DNA of 64,000 nt from Jiangella aurantiaca (GCF_004349105.1 NZ_SMLB01000026.1:1-64000); one strand, 5' to 3'. Shown: positions 16,820 through 26,601, counted from the stretch's first letter. Numbers and translations: made by a program. Notes: generated by a model not told the origin, from the letters alone.

Positions 16820-18109
16820 TCAGGCGACCGAGTCGGCCGGCGGACCCTCCACGTCACCGGCCGTCTCTCGCCGCCGCTCCGCGCGATACGCGGGCCGGTA
16901 GAGCGGTGTGGCCGCCGCGACGATCAGACCGCCCACCAGCATCGCCACCGCCAGCGAGGCGGACTCGCCCACCGTCGTCAGCGCGACCAGGCCGATGGCG
17001 GCCGCCGGCTGGAACGCCATCGAGCTCAGTGACACGACCGTGGCCCGATGCTCCTCGGTGATCTCGCGGTGCACCAGAGTCATGTGCATCGGGCTGGACG
17101 CACCCTGGACGAAGTAGCAGGCGAGGAACGCCACCAGCACGCCGGCGGCACCCAGCGAGAGTCCCATCGCTGCGACGAACAGGCCTTGCGCCAGGCGAGT
17201 CGCGGCCGCGGTTCCGGCGATGCCGATGCGCTGTGCGAGCCTCGGCGCCAGCGCCGCACCGCCGGCCGACACGAACCAGGCGGCCGCCGCGGCCGGGCCC
17301 ATGATCGCGCCGGCCCGCTCCGCGTCGTCGATCACCTCGGCCAGCCGGACCGGCGTGAGCGACTCGTACGCCGTCGCACCGAACCCCCAGCACAGCTCGA
17401 TGAGGATCAGGCATTGGAGGATCCTCGAACCGCGCACCAGCCGGAGGCTGCCGGCGATGACACCTGGGACCTCGCGCACCGCCCTCACTGTGGCCTGCCA
17501 GCCGGACCGCTGCCGTGCCTCGACGAGCAAACTCATCGTGGCCAGCACCGAGACCGCGCGCAGCACCGCGGCCAGCAGCACCGGAACCGCCAGCGCGTCG
17601 ACCGACGGCAGCGGGTCGAGCGCCACGAGCCCACCGGCGAGCAGCGCGCTCCCGCCGATCGCGATGCCGGCGACCGTCCCGCCCCGAGCCAGGCCCTCGG
17701 AGATGTCGGCGTCCGGGTCGTGCGCTTGGACGGTGTCGACGTACCACGCCTCGAGCGGCCCACTGTCCAGCGCCTTGTAGAGGCCCTGGACCGCGAACGC
17801 GACGGCGAACAGGGCGAGCGAGTCGGCCACGAGGATGAGGGCGATGCCGGCGAGGCTGATCACGCCCGACGCGACGAGCACGGGCCGGCGGCCGAGCGCG
17901 TCGGAGATCCCGCCCGTTGGCAGCTCGAGCACGAACACGACCAGCCCCTGCACGGCAGCCGCCATGCCGAGCTCGGACAACGTCAGCCCACGGTCCAGCG
18001 GGAGCAGCGTCAGGACCGGCAGCAGCAGAGCCGACGGCACCCACCGCAGGGCCAGCAGGATCAGGTATCGCGTCCGCGCCTGCCGCGGATCGAGCTGGGT
18101 CATGGCCAT
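16820..18109 (-). CDS. MFS transporter
   Basis: The 429-aa protein has about twelve membrane segments; 'ISDALGRRPVLVASG' is the MFS loop 2-3 motif (G-x-x-x-D-x-x-G-R-R). I chose ATG 18109 (MAMTQLDPRQART); the open frame runs upstream to 18313 but there it overlaps a divergent small ORF and looks non-protein. It is a cytoplasmic-membrane carrier, probably an exporter of small compounds, with no visible hint of the substrate. It is convergent with the subtilase gene across palindrome P2. Confidence 0.85.
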   Translation of the reverse strand: MAMTQLDPRQARTRYLILLALRWVPSALLLPVLTLLPLDRGLTLSELGMAAAVQGLVVFVLELPTGGISDALGRRPVLVASGVISLAGIALILVADSLALFAVAFAVQGLYKALDSGPLEAWYVDTVQAHDPDADISEGLARGGTVAGIAIGGSALLAGGLVALDPLPSVDALAVPVLLAAVLRAVSVLATMSLLVEARQRSGWQATVRAVREVPGVIAGSLRLVRGSRILQCLILIELCWGFGATAYESLTPVRLAEVIDDAERAGAIMGPAAAAAWFVSAGGAALAPRLAQRIGIAGTAAATRLAQGLFVAAMGLSLGAAGVLVAFLACYFVQGASSPMHMTLVHREITEEHRATVVSLSSMAFQPAAAIGLVALTTVGESASLAVAMLVGGLIVAAATPLYRPAYRAERRRETAGDVEGPPADSVA

Positions 18110-18179
18110 GCATCTTGGCGCACCCGAACGATGGGATGGGGCTTGGATCCACTTCCGAGTGGCCGGTAATGTCCCGCAT

Positions 18180-18320
18180 GTGACTGTCGAACGACGCAAG
18201 CCCCTCGAGGTTCCCGTAGATCCCGACATCACCGCGGAGCTCAAGGCGGCCGACATCGAAGCCCGGGTCGAGGCCGCCGAGCGCAGTGCGGAGCTCCTGG
18301 AGCGTCTGCGCAAGCTCTGA
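18180..18320 (+). CDS. Small hypothetical protein, charged helical (46 aa)
   Basis: From GTG 18180 this frame encodes 46 residues ending in a single amphipathic helix ('ELKAADIEARVEAAERSAELLERLRKL'). Third codon positions are mostly G or C, as in the neighbouring genes, and the alternation of Glu/Arg with Ala/Leu is protein-like. It lies between the divergent MFS start and the helicase_C_3 gene 38 bases downstream, and could be cotranscribed with the latter. No Shine-Dalgarno is obvious; another in-frame GTG lies 21 bases upstream. I do not recognise a family. Confidence 0.5.
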   Translation: MTVERRKPLEVPVDPDITAELKAADIEARVEAAERSAELLERLRKL

Positions 18321-18358
18321 TTCGCAGCAGGCCAGATGCACGCCGTACCGTAGAGCGG

Positions 18359-20743
18359 ATGACCGGGAACGACTCGGCTCCGCGCAGTCTTGCCGACGAC
18401 CTGCGCGCCTGCGCCGACGACGAGCTGGCGGCGCTGCTGCGTGCCCGGCCCGACCTTCTGGTCCCGGTGCCCGCCGACGTCTCGCAGCTGGCCTCGCGGG
18501 CGACCACCCGGGCGTCGGCCGTCCGGGCGCTCGACCGGATGGACCGCTTCACGCTCCAGGTCGTCGACGCGCTGTTGATCTTATCGGCACCCATGAGCCC
18601 CGCCGACGTGCGGGGCTCCCTCGGTGCTCCGGCCGCCGCCGTCGACGACGCGCTGGCGACGCTGCGGACGCAGGCGCTGCTGTGGGGTACCGACGACGAC
18701 CTGCGGCTGCCGCGCATCGTGCACGAGATCGTCGGTCCGCATCCGGCCGGTCTCGGCCCGCCTGCCCGGCAGGCGCTGCTCGCGCTGTCGCCGTCGCGGC
18801 TTGCCTCGATCATGGACGGCCTCGGGCTCACCCCCGCCGGTGATCACGCCGGGAACGTCGACACCGTCGCGGGAGCGCTCACCGACCCCGCCGCGCTGGG
18901 GGCGCTGCTGGACGGCCTCACCGACGACGCCCGCTCGGCGCTGGCGGCGCTGACCCCGGGACCGCCGACCGGCCGCATCGACGACGCCCTGCGCGAGGTG
19001 CACCGCGCGACCGCGCGAACGCCGATCGACCAGCTGCTGGCGGTGGGGCTGCTGGTGCCCGTCGACTCGACGACGGTGGTGCTGCCGCGCGAGGTCGCGC
19101 TGCGCCTGCGTGGCGGCCGTGTGCACACCGACCTCCAGCTGGCGCCGCCGACCCCGTCGGTCACCGAGCGCTCCCCTGACATCGTCGACCGCACCGCCGG
19201 CGCCGGAGCGTTCGACCTCACCCGCAAGATCGAGCTGCTGCTCGACACCTGGGCGGCCGAGCCGCCGCCGGTCCTGCGCACCGGCGGGCTGGGCGTGCGC
19301 GACCTGCGCCGGCTGCCGGAGCTGCTCGACACAGACGAGGCCGGCGCCGCACTGATCGCCGAGGTCGCCTACGCCGCCGGGCTGGTGGCCGTCGGCGACA
19401 ACGCCGACGAGGTGTGGCTGCCGACGCCGGAGTTCGACGCGTGGCGGCGCGAGGACCCGTCCCGCCGCTGGGCCGTCCTCGTGCAGGCATGGCTCACCAC
19501 CAGCCGGGTCGCCGGCGTCGCGGGGACGCGTGACGAGAAGGACCGCCCGATCCCGCCGCTCGGCCGCGACCTCGAGCGTCCGGCCGCGCCCGAGGTCCGC
19601 CGGCTGGTGCTGGAGGAGCTGTCCAGGCTGCCGGCCGGCTGGGCGCCCGACCTCGTCGGCGTGCTGGCCGCGTTGCGGTGGCGCCGGCCCCGCCGCGCCG
19701 GCCGATTCCGCGACGACCTCGCCCGCTGGACGCTGCGCGAGGCTGAGCAGCTCGGACTCACCGGCATGGGCGCGCTCGCGTCGTTCGCCCGGCCGTTACT
19801 CGAGGGCCGCAGCGGCGACCGGGTCGTGGCGGCGGCGGCCGACGCGGTGCGGACCAGCCTGCCGCAGCCGCTGGACCACGTGCTGCTGCAGGCCGACCTG
19901 ACGGCGATCGCACCGGGTCCGCTGCGGGCCGACCTCGAGCGCGAGCTGAGCCTGCTGTCCGACGTCGAGAGCCGCGGCGGCGCGTCGGTGCACCGGTTCA
20001 CCGCCGGCTCACTGCGGCGGGCGCTCGACGCCGGCCGCACCGCCTCCGACGTCCACGCCTTCCTGGCCACCATCTCGCGCACGCCGGTGCCGCAGCCGCT
20101 GACGTACCTCGTCGACGACGTCGCGCGCACGCACGGACAGCTGCGGGTCGGCGCCGCGTCGGCGTTCGTCCGCTGCGACGACGAAGCCGTCCTGGCCGCG
20201 ATCATGGCCGACCCGCGCTCGGCCAGCCTGAGCCTGCGGCGGCTGGCGCCCACCGTCCTGGCGTCGTCGATCGCGGCGAACACGCTGGTCGAGCGGTTGC
20301 GGCAGCTCGGGTTCAGTCCGGTGCCGGAGGCCGCGGACGGGTCCATCGTCATCGGCCGCGCGGAGCCGCGCCGGGCGACGCGGTTCGCGCCGCGGTCCGC
20401 TCTAGCCGAGCTGTCGGCGCCGGAGGAGACGCTGCTCGGTGCCGCCGTCCGGGCGCTGCGGGCCGGCGACCGGTCGCGGGCGGAGCGGCCGGCGGACGGC
20501 GCGCGCGGCCGCCTGGGCCGGACGACCGCCGCCACGACGCTGGCCGACCTGCGCGAAGCGCTCGAGACCGGCGCGACGGTCTGGATCGGCTACGTCGACC
20601 AACACGGCGCCACGACGGAACGCCTGGTCGACCCCGCCCGCATCGAGGGCGGCTGGCTGTCGGCGTTCGATCACCGCAGCGGCGAGGTCCGCTCCTTCGC
20701 GGTCCACCGCATCAGCGGCGTCGCCCCCGTCGACGCGGCTTGA
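18359..20743 (+). CDS. Helicase_C_3 / WYL domain protein, XPB partner type
   Basis: The 794-aa protein matches the actinobacterial helicase-associated (XPB/Ssl2 N-terminal-like, helicase_C_3) family. It has an N-terminal helical region ('LADDLRACADDELAALLRARPDL'), a winged-helix-like middle ('VVDALLILSAPMSPADV'), the 'FVRCDDEAVLAAI...LAPTVLASSI' segment, and a C-terminal WYL-type domain ('VWIGYVDQHGATTERLVDPARIEGGWLSAFDHRSGEVRSF'). It has no Walker motifs and is not itself a helicase. In mycobacteria the homologue sits next to XPB (Ercc3). Here XPB is 28 kb downstream at 48876-50522. A role with XPB in DNA repair or a nucleic-acid-sensing role is inference. Confidence 0.85.
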   Translation: MTGNDSAPRSLADDLRACADDELAALLRARPDLLVPVPADVSQLASRATTRASAVRALDRMDRFTLQVVDALLILSAPMSPADVRGSLGAPAAAVDDALATLRTQALLWGTDDDLRLPRIVHEIVGPHPAGLGPPARQALLALSPSRLASIMDGLGLTPAGDHAGNVDTVAGALTDPAALGALLDGLTDDARSALAALTPGPPTGRIDDALREVHRATARTPIDQLLAVGLLVPVDSTTVVLPREVALRLRGGRVHTDLQLAPPTPSVTERSPDIVDRTAGAGAFDLTRKIELLLDTWAAEPPPVLRTGGLGVRDLRRLPELLDTDEAGAALIAEVAYAAGLVAVGDNADEVWLPTPEFDAWRREDPSRRWAVLVQAWLTTSRVAGVAGTRDEKDRPIPPLGRDLERPAAPEVRRLVLEELSRLPAGWAPDLVGVLAALRWRRPRRAGRFRDDLARWTLREAEQLGLTGMGALASFARPLLEGRSGDRVVAAAADAVRTSLPQPLDHVLLQADLTAIAPGPLRADLERELSLLSDVESRGGASVHRFTAGSLRRALDAGRTASDVHAFLATISRTPVPQPLTYLVDDVARTHGQLRVGAASAFVRCDDEAVLAAIMADPRSASLSLRRLAPTVLASSIAANTLVERLRQLGFSPVPEAADGSIVIGRAEPRRATRFAPRSALAELSAPEETLLGAAVRALRAGDRSRAERPADGARGRLGRTTAATTLADLREALETGATVWIGYVDQHGATTERLVDPARIEGGWLSAFDHRSGEVRSFAVHRISGVAPVDAA

Positions 20744-20947
20744 CCCCGCCTCGCGCACGTCATCCTCGACCTGGGCGGCGAGGTCGACGTCGTGCTGCCG
20801 GCGGCCGACTACCGCGACGCGATCGTGAAGGACACCAACCGCGCTGAGTTCGACGAGCTCGTCGCGCGGGCGGACACCGTCACCACGATGCCGTTCAGCA
20901 CCTCGAGCGGGCCAGGCCTACCTCGCCGCCCGCCCACCTCCAGTTGA
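20744..20947 (+). pseudogene. Remnant of an unidentified gene
   Basis: Directly after the WYL gene's stop the frame continues for 67 codons with protein-like content ('HVILDLGGEVDVVLPAADYRD', 'IVKDTNRAEFDELVARA') and good codon bias, but it has no start. It degenerates near 20910, where a frame change would restore 'QAYLAA'. It ends inside palindrome P3. I take it as the decayed middle of a gene resembling small 'DLGG-VDVVLP' hypothetical proteins. The rest of the 348-base gap holds palindrome P3 and otherwise nothing I can identify. Confidence 0.5.
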
Positions 20948-21014
20948 TCTTGGAGAAATCGGGGAATCAATCGGGCATTTCGCCCACCAACTTCCCGGTT
21001 ACTCCACGATCAAC
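20943..21014. repeat. Intergenic palindrome P3 (TTGATCTTGGAG family)
   Basis: Arms GTTGATCTTGGAG and CTCCACGATCAAC flank an interior with ATCAATCGGGC and a small GGGC-ATTTC-GCCC hairpin. Length and interior match P1 at 11979-12050, so the two are copies of one element. It lies between two convergent genes. Confidence 0.75.
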
Positions 21015-21091
21015 TTCTCGGTGAGGCGGCGGCCGGGCGGGCGGAGCCACGACAGGGTCACCGGGAGAGATCACACGCACCGGCGCCGGCG

Positions 21092-22087
21092 TCAGATCCA
21101 GCCGCGGTGCGCTGCCTCTACCACGAGTCCGACGCGTGTCGTGGTGCCGAGGCGCTCCTGCAGCTCGGTGATCCGCCGCTGCACGGTGCGGCGCCCGACG
21201 CCCAGCTGGCGGCCGATCGCGTCGTCCTTGATGCCGGACGCGACCAGGCCGATCAGCAGGTGCTCGTCGGGGCCGAGGATGTCGTCGACGCCGTCGGGCC
21301 GGGCCAGGTTCACCGTGGCCGCCGAGTTCCAGAGCGTCTCGAACAGCGCGCACAGCGCGTCCAGCAGCGACGACGCGTGCACCAAAAGCGCGCCGGTACT
21401 CTCGCGCACGCGCAGCGGCATCATGGCGACCTCCCGGTCGGCGATGGCGAGCTTCATCGGCAGCTCGGCCATGCAGCGGGCCTCCTCGCCGGCCGCCAGT
21501 AGCTCGCTCAGCGCGCGGAGCTTCGCCGGCTCCTCCAGCGCCTGCCGGTCGTAGAGGCCGCGGTACCGGACGCCCCGCGCGAGCATGCGCAGCTCGATGT
21601 CGATGTTGCCCTCGATGGATCCGACGTAGGGCGGCTTGTCGAAGACCATGACTTCCGAGCGCGCCGACAGCTGCAGCTGCTCGAACCGCTGCACGATGGC
21701 GGCCGGCTCGGTGACCAGCTGCAACGCGTCGGCCGCGGACGAGACCAGCATGCTCTCGCGGAAGCGGTGCTGCAGGGAATGCACCTCGGCGCGCACCTCC
21801 TGCAGCTCCTGCTGGCGATGCATGAGCAGCGGCTCGAACGCCACCTCCGGCGGGACCGCGGTGAACCGGGGCGGCCGGGTGGTGGTGCGGCCGGCCAGCC
21901 CGGACGCCTCCAGCGCCCGCACGGCGGTGCGCACCTCGCGCTGGTCCCAGCCGAGCCGCCGGGCGAGGTCGGCGCCGGTGGCCGGACCGAGGTCGAGCAG
22001 GGCTCGGTAGACCGACTCCTCGGCCTCGCTCAGGCCGATGGCCGACAGCCGTGGGCGCCTCGCGGCGCCGTCGTTCTGCAGTGTCAT
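21092..22087 (-). CDS. TrmB/LuxR-type transcriptional regulator
   Basis: The 331-aa protein has an N-terminal TrmB-like winged helix ('LSEAEESVYRALLDLGPATGADLARRLGW', residues about 18-70), a middle effector-type region with coiled-coil character ('MHRQQELQEVRAEVHSLQHRFRES' in part), and a C-terminal LuxR helix-turn-helix ('LLIGLVASGIKDDAIGRQLGVGRRTVQRRITELQERLG' in part). This architecture is frequent in Streptomyces and relatives beside secreted peptidases. The ATG directly abuts a GTGTGACG/CGTCACAC palindrome, so it probably regulates itself and the divergent subtilase gene. Ligand unknown. Confidence 0.88.
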   Translation of the reverse strand: MTLQNDGAARRPRLSAIGLSEAEESVYRALLDLGPATGADLARRLGWDQREVRTAVRALEASGLAGRTTTRPPRFTAVPPEVAFEPLLMHRQQELQEVRAEVHSLQHRFRESMLVSSAADALQLVTEPAAIVQRFEQLQLSARSEVMVFDKPPYVGSIEGNIDIELRMLARGVRYRGLYDRQALEEPAKLRALSELLAAGEEARCMAELPMKLAIADREVAMMPLRVRESTGALLVHASSLLDALCALFETLWNSAATVNLARPDGVDDILGPDEHLLIGLVASGIKDDAIGRQLGVGRRTVQRRITELQERLGTTTRVGLVVEAAHRGWI

Positions 22088-22089
22088 AA

Positions 22090-22116
22090 GTGTGACGTGA
22101 CTCTAATGCGTCACAC
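22090..22116. promoter_or_regulatory. Palindromic operator between LuxR regulator and subtilase
   Basis: GTGTGACG (22090-22097) and CGTCACAC (22109-22116) form a perfect 8-bp inverted repeat with an 11-bp spacer, directly upstream of the regulator's ATG in the divergent region. The centre-to-centre distance suits a dimeric helix-turn-helix regulator. Assignment to the adjacent LuxR protein is inference. Confidence 0.6.
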
Positions 22117-22245
22117 GTGAGGTGGTGCCCCGCGGCCGGCACAGCCGCTACGTTCACCCGCAAACGTCGGCATTGCCCCCTCTTGTGCCCTCACGCCAGC
22201 ACCCCGGCGCACGGTGCACGAGGCTCGTGACCGAGGAGACCCCGC

Positions 22246-25200
22246 GTGAGGCACGACTCCCCCCGTCGCCGCTGGTTCGCGACCGCCCTGGCACTGCTGT
22301 CCCTGACGGCGCTGACCGCCGCCCCCGCGGCCTCCGCTCCGGCGGGATCTCCGGCGGCGCCGCCCGAGGCCGGCGCCGCGGGAAAGGTCGACACCACCCT
22401 GTCCCGGCAGCTCGACGACGGCGGCACCGCCGACTTCCTGATCGGCTTCGAGCAGCGCGCCGACCTCGTCGCCGCGGCCGCCGTCGACGACTGGGCCGAC
22501 CGCGGCGCCGCCGTCGTCGAGGCGCTCCAGGACACAGCGGAGCGCAGCCAGCGCGCCGTCCGCCGGCAGCTGGATGCGGCCGGCGTCGAGTACCGCGCCT
22601 TCCACGCGTCCAACGCGATCTACGTCTTCGACGGGACGGCGGAGCTCGCCGCGCGCCTGGCCGGCCGGGCGGAGGTCGCCGCGATCGAGCCGGCCCGCAC
22701 CTACGACCTGCCGGAGCCGCGGCACGACGCCACGACGCTGAGCGCGGCCGCCGTCGAGTGGGGCGTGGCGGACATCCGCGCCGACGACGTGTGGACCGAC
22801 TTCGGCACGAAGGGCGAGAACATCGTCGTCGCCAGTATCGACACCGGCGTCGAGTTCGAGCACCCGGCGCTGGTCGGGCAGTATCGGGGGAACAACGGCG
22901 ACGGCACGTTCGACCACGACTACAACTGGTACGACCCCGCGAAGGTCTGCGCGGGCAGCACACCGCAGCCCTGCGACAACAACGGCCACGGCACCCACGT
23001 CACCGGCACCATGACAGGCACCGGCGAGGGCGCGCAGATCGGTGTCGCGCCGGGCGCCCGCTGGATCGCGGCGAAGGGCTGCGAGAGCGACAGCTGCACT
23101 GACTTCTCGCTGCTGGCCGCCGGCGAGTGGATGATCGCGCCGACCGACCTCGACGGCGACAACCCGCGGCCGGACCTGCGCCCGCACGTCGTCAACAACT
23201 CGTGGGGCGGCGGTACGACGGCGCGCTGGTACGACGACCTGGTCGAGGCGTGGGCCGCCGCCGGCATCTTCCCGGCGTTCGCCAACGGCAACTCCGGCCC
23301 GGCGTGCGGGTCCGCGGAGAACCCGGGCAACGGCGCGGCCACCTACAGCACCGGCATGTACGACGTGAACCACGTCATCGACCCGCAGTCCAGCCGCGGC
23401 CCGGGCTACCAGGGCGAGACGAAGCCGGACATCGCCGCGCCGGGCGTGGGCATCCGCTCGTCGCTGCCCGGCGGCACGTACGCCAGCTGGAGCGGCACGT
23501 CGATGGCGACGCCGCACGTCTCCGGGGCGGTGGCGCTGCTGTGGTCGTCGTCGCCGGTGGTGCTGGGCGACATCGAGGCGACCCGCGCGCTGCTGGACGA
23601 GAAGGCGATCGACACCGACGACACCAGCTGCGGCGGCACGCCGGAGAACAACAACGTGTACGGCGAGGGCCGGCTGGACATCCACGCGGCGGTCGCGGCG
23701 GCGCCGCGGGGCGACACCGGTGTGCTGCGCGGCACGGTCACCGACGCCGGCGGCGCGGCGCTGGGCGGCGCCACGATCGCCCTCACCGGCCCGGCGAACC
23801 GGCGGCTCAGCACCGCACCGGACGGCACCTGGTCGGTGCGGCTGCCGGTCGGCGGGTACGAGGTCCGCGCCGAGCTGTTCGGCTACGCCGACGCCGGCGG
23901 CACCGCCACCGTCCGGACCGGCGAGACGACGACCCTGGACCTCACGCTGACCGCGCGGCCGACCGCTACGCTCACGGGCACCGTGACCGAGGGCTCGGAC
24001 CACGGCTGGCCGCTCTACGCCACGATCACCGTCGACGGCGTCCCGGCCGGCACCTACTACACGAACCCGGCCGACGGAAGCTACGCCATCGAGCTGCCCG
24101 CCGGGGACGGCTACGACGTCACCGTCGAGGGCGTCTACCCGGGCCTGACGCCGTCGACCGCCACCATCGACCTCACCGGCGACATCGGCCATGACGTCGC
24201 GCTGGTCGCCGACGGCTACGCCTGCACCGCCCCGGGCTACGAGGAGCGCGACCGTGTCGCGGCCTACACCGAGACGTTCGATCCGGACACCGCACCGCCC
24301 GGCTGGTCCGTCGTCGACCACGTGGGCAACGGCCAGGTCTGGCGGTTCCCGCACGACGACTACAACCGCACCGGCGGCGAGGGCAACTTCGCCTCCGTCT
24401 TCAGTCCGCTCTACGGGCGGGACGGGCGGCAGGACACCGACCTGGTGTCGCCCGTCGTCGACCTGACCGGCGTGGACGTCCCGGCGCTGTGGTTCAAGAC
24501 CGACTACTCCTCCGACGCACGGATCGGCGTCGACCTGTCCGTCGACGGCGGCGCCACCTGGCAGACCGTCTGGGAGCACAGCGGCCTGGACGGGATCTAC
24601 GGCGAGGAGCTGCAGCTGCCGATCCCCGCGGCGGCCGGTCAGCCGGACGTTCGCGTGCGGTTCACGTTCGCCTCGGCGTTCAACGGCTGGTGGCAGGTCG
24701 ACGACGTCGTGCTCGGTCAGCGCAACTGCGCCACCGTCGCCGGTGGGCTGCTCACCGGGCACGTGCTCGATGCCAACACCCGCACGCCGATCGTCGGGTC
24801 CACCGTGACCGGCGCGGCGGACCCCGCGCTCGCCGTCACCACCGTCGCCACCCCGGACGACCCCGGCCTCGGCGACGGCTTCTTCTGGACGTTCGTCCCG
24901 AATCCCGGTGAGCAGGCGTTCATCGGCAGCCGGACCCGCTACACCGACACGACGGTCACGGTCGACGTCGCGGCCGACGCCACCACGCCGGTCGAGTTCG
25001 CACTGCCGGCCGGGCGGCTGGACATCCGCGAGGAGCGGGTCGACGGCGCCGTCCCGCTCGGCGGCACCGGCAGCGCGACGGTCACCGTCGCCAACGACGG
25101 CACCGCGCCGGCCACGCTGGACCTCACCGAGCGGCCCGGCGTCAGCACACCCGCGGCCACCGGAACCGGCGCGCCGGTGCAGCGGGTGCCCGGGACGTTC

Positions 25201-26601
25201 ACCGCCGGCCCTGACGTGAGCGGCGGCGCCGCCGGCACCGCAGCGGCCGGCGAGCCGATCGCACCGTGGGCACTGCTGGCCGACTACCCGTTCGGCGTCA
25301 TGGACAGCGCCGTCGACGTGCTGGACGGCCGGGTGTACTCGATCGGCGGCACCAACGGCTCCGGCGCGACCAACGCGGCGTACGCGCACGACGGCGACGG
25401 CGAGTGGGAGCCGATCGCACCGCTGCCACGGGCCCGGCAACGGCCGCTCGGCGGCTTCCTGCTCGGGCGCTTCTACGCGGCCGGCGGCTGGAGCAACACC
25501 GGCGCCACCCGCGTGGACGTCGACGTGTACAACCCGCGCACCAACACCTGGTCGCCCGGCCCGGCGATGCCGAAGCCGGTGACCAGCGCCGGCTCGGCCG
25601 TCCTCGACGACATGCTCTACGTCATCGGCGGCTGCCCCGGCGACTGCGGCAGCACCGACGTGCTCCGGCTCAACGCCGCCGCCGGGCGGTGGGAGCAGGT
25701 GGCCGACTATCCCGAGGAGACCGCGCTGGTGTCCTGCGGCGCGATCGACCACAAGCTCTACTGCGCCGGCGGCGCACGCGGTGAAGGGCTGAACGAGCTC
25801 ACGTCCACCTACGTCTACGACCCGGCGACGGACACCTGGACGGAGCTGGCCGAGATGCCACTGGGCCTGTGGGGCTCGGCCTACGCGGCCGCAGACGGCA
25901 AGCTCATCGTGTCCGGCGGCGTCACCGACGACGCCGAGGTCATCACGAACGAGGGGTTCGCCTACGACCCTGCCACCGACACGTGGTCGCCGCTCCCGAA
26001 CGCCCCCGTGCCGGTCTACCGGGCCGGCAGCGCCTGCGGCTTCCACACCGTCGGCGGCAGCACCGGTCCCGGGCTCACCAGCGCGACCGCCCTGTTGCCC
26101 GGGTACGCCAACTGCGGCTCCGGCGACGCTGTCGGCTGGCTGGCCGCCGACCCGCCGTCGCTCACGCTGGCTCCGGGCGAGTCCGCCGAGGTGACGCTGA
26201 CCTTCGACGCCAGCGCGCTGGAGCAGCCGGGCACGGTCTCGGCGGCGCTGGTGCTGCGCGACGACACCCCTTACGACGCCGCCGCGATCCCCGTCCACCT
26301 GACGGTGTCGGCGCCGTCGACCTGGGGACGGCTGATGGGAACCGTGCGCGGCCAGGCCTGCGACGGGACCACCGCACCGCTGCCCGGCGCCGTCGTGCAA
26401 CTGGACGCCGCCACCGGATCGCGCACCCTGGTCACCGGCACGGACGGCCGGTACGCGACCTGGTTCGACCGCACCGCCAACCCGGTCGCCGCGGTCGTCG
26501 TGAAGGGCGGCTGGCAACCACAGACCGCCGAGCTGCGGGTCCGGGCCGGCCGCGACACCGTCCGCGACTTCACCCTCCGCCAGACCGGATGCGGCCGATG
26601 A
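22246..26601 (+). CDS. Secreted S8 peptidase with carboxypeptidase-regulatory-like and kelch domains
   Basis: The 1451-aa protein has a signal peptide (about 1-33) and a propeptide-like region to about 160. The subtilase domain carries Asp199 ('SIDTGVEF'), His248 ('NGHGTHVTG') and Ser419 ('SGTSMATPHVSG'). It is followed by two carboxypeptidase-regulatory-like beta domains (about 490-660), a jelly-roll/MAM-like domain (about 684-824, 'LVSPVVDLTGV'), a further regulatory-like domain, kelch repeats (about 1007-1285, 'VYSIGG', 'YVIGGCPGD') and a last beta domain with 'ACDGTTAPLPG'. The start is GTG 22246 with GAGGAG upstream. It is an extracellular protease with adhesive or substrate-binding domains, probably under the divergent LuxR-type regulator. 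The next gene is a protease-less paralogue. Confidence 0.9.
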   Translation: MRHDSPRRRWFATALALLSLTALTAAPAASAPAGSPAAPPEAGAAGKVDTTLSRQLDDGGTADFLIGFEQRADLVAAAAVDDWADRGAAVVEALQDTAERSQRAVRRQLDAAGVEYRAFHASNAIYVFDGTAELAARLAGRAEVAAIEPARTYDLPEPRHDATTLSAAAVEWGVADIRADDVWTDFGTKGENIVVASIDTGVEFEHPALVGQYRGNNGDGTFDHDYNWYDPAKVCAGSTPQPCDNNGHGTHVTGTMTGTGEGAQIGVAPGARWIAAKGCESDSCTDFSLLAAGEWMIAPTDLDGDNPRPDLRPHVVNNSWGGGTTARWYDDLVEAWAAAGIFPAFANGNSGPACGSAENPGNGAATYSTGMYDVNHVIDPQSSRGPGYQGETKPDIAAPGVGIRSSLPGGTYASWSGTSMATPHVSGAVALLWSSSPVVLGDIEATRALLDEKAIDTDDTSCGGTPENNNVYGEGRLDIHAAVAAAPRGDTGVLRGTVTDAGGAALGGATIALTGPANRRLSTAPDGTWSVRLPVGGYEVRAELFGYADAGGTATVRTGETTTLDLTLTARPTATLTGTVTEGSDHGWPLYATITVDGVPAGTYYTNPADGSYAIELPAGDGYDVTVEGVYPGLTPSTATIDLTGDIGHDVALVADGYACTAPGYEERDRVAAYTETFDPDTAPPGWSVVDHVGNGQVWRFPHDDYNRTGGEGNFASVFSPLYGRDGRQDTDLVSPVVDLTGVDVPALWFKTDYSSDARIGVDLSVDGGATWQTVWEHSGLDGIYGEELQLPIPAAAGQPDVRVRFTFASAFNGWWQVDDVVLGQRNCATVAGGLLTGHVLDANTRTPIVGSTVTGAADPALAVTTVATPDDPGLGDGFFWTFVPNPGEQAFIGSRTRYTDTTVTVDVAADATTPVEFALPAGRLDIREERVDGAVPLGGTGSATVTVANDGTAPATLDLTERPGVSTPAATGTGAPVQRVPGTFTAGPDVSGGAAGTAAAGEPIAPWALLADYPFGVMDSAVDVLDGRVYSIGGTNGSGATNAAYAHDGDGEWEPIAPLPRARQRPLGGFLLGRFYAAGGWSNTGATRVDVDVYNPRTNTWSPGPAMPKPVTSAGSAVLDDMLYVIGGCPGDCGSTDVLRLNAAAGRWEQVADYPEETALVSCGAIDHKLYCAGGARGEGLNELTSTYVYDPATDTWTELAEMPLGLWGSAYAAADGKLIVSGGVTDDAEVITNEGFAYDPATDTWSPLPNAPVPVYRAGSACGFHTVGGSTGPGLTSATALLPGYANCGSGDAVGWLAADPPSLTLAPGESAEVTLTFDASALEQPGTVSAALVLRDDTPYDAAAIPVHLTVSAPSTWGRLMGTVRGQACDGTTAPLPGAVVQLDAATGSRTLVTGTDGRYATWFDRTANPVAAVVVKGGWQPQTAELRVRAGRDTVRDFTLRQTGCGR

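Noticed and set aside
17455-17485. ACCTGGGACCTCGCG in the MFS gene, resembling part of the dispersed repeat
   Set aside because: Only the GAGGTCCCAGG core matches; the hairpin arms and GAGTCCC/GGGAAAGG blocks are absent, and the codons (V-R-E-V-P-G) fit normal MFS protein sequence.
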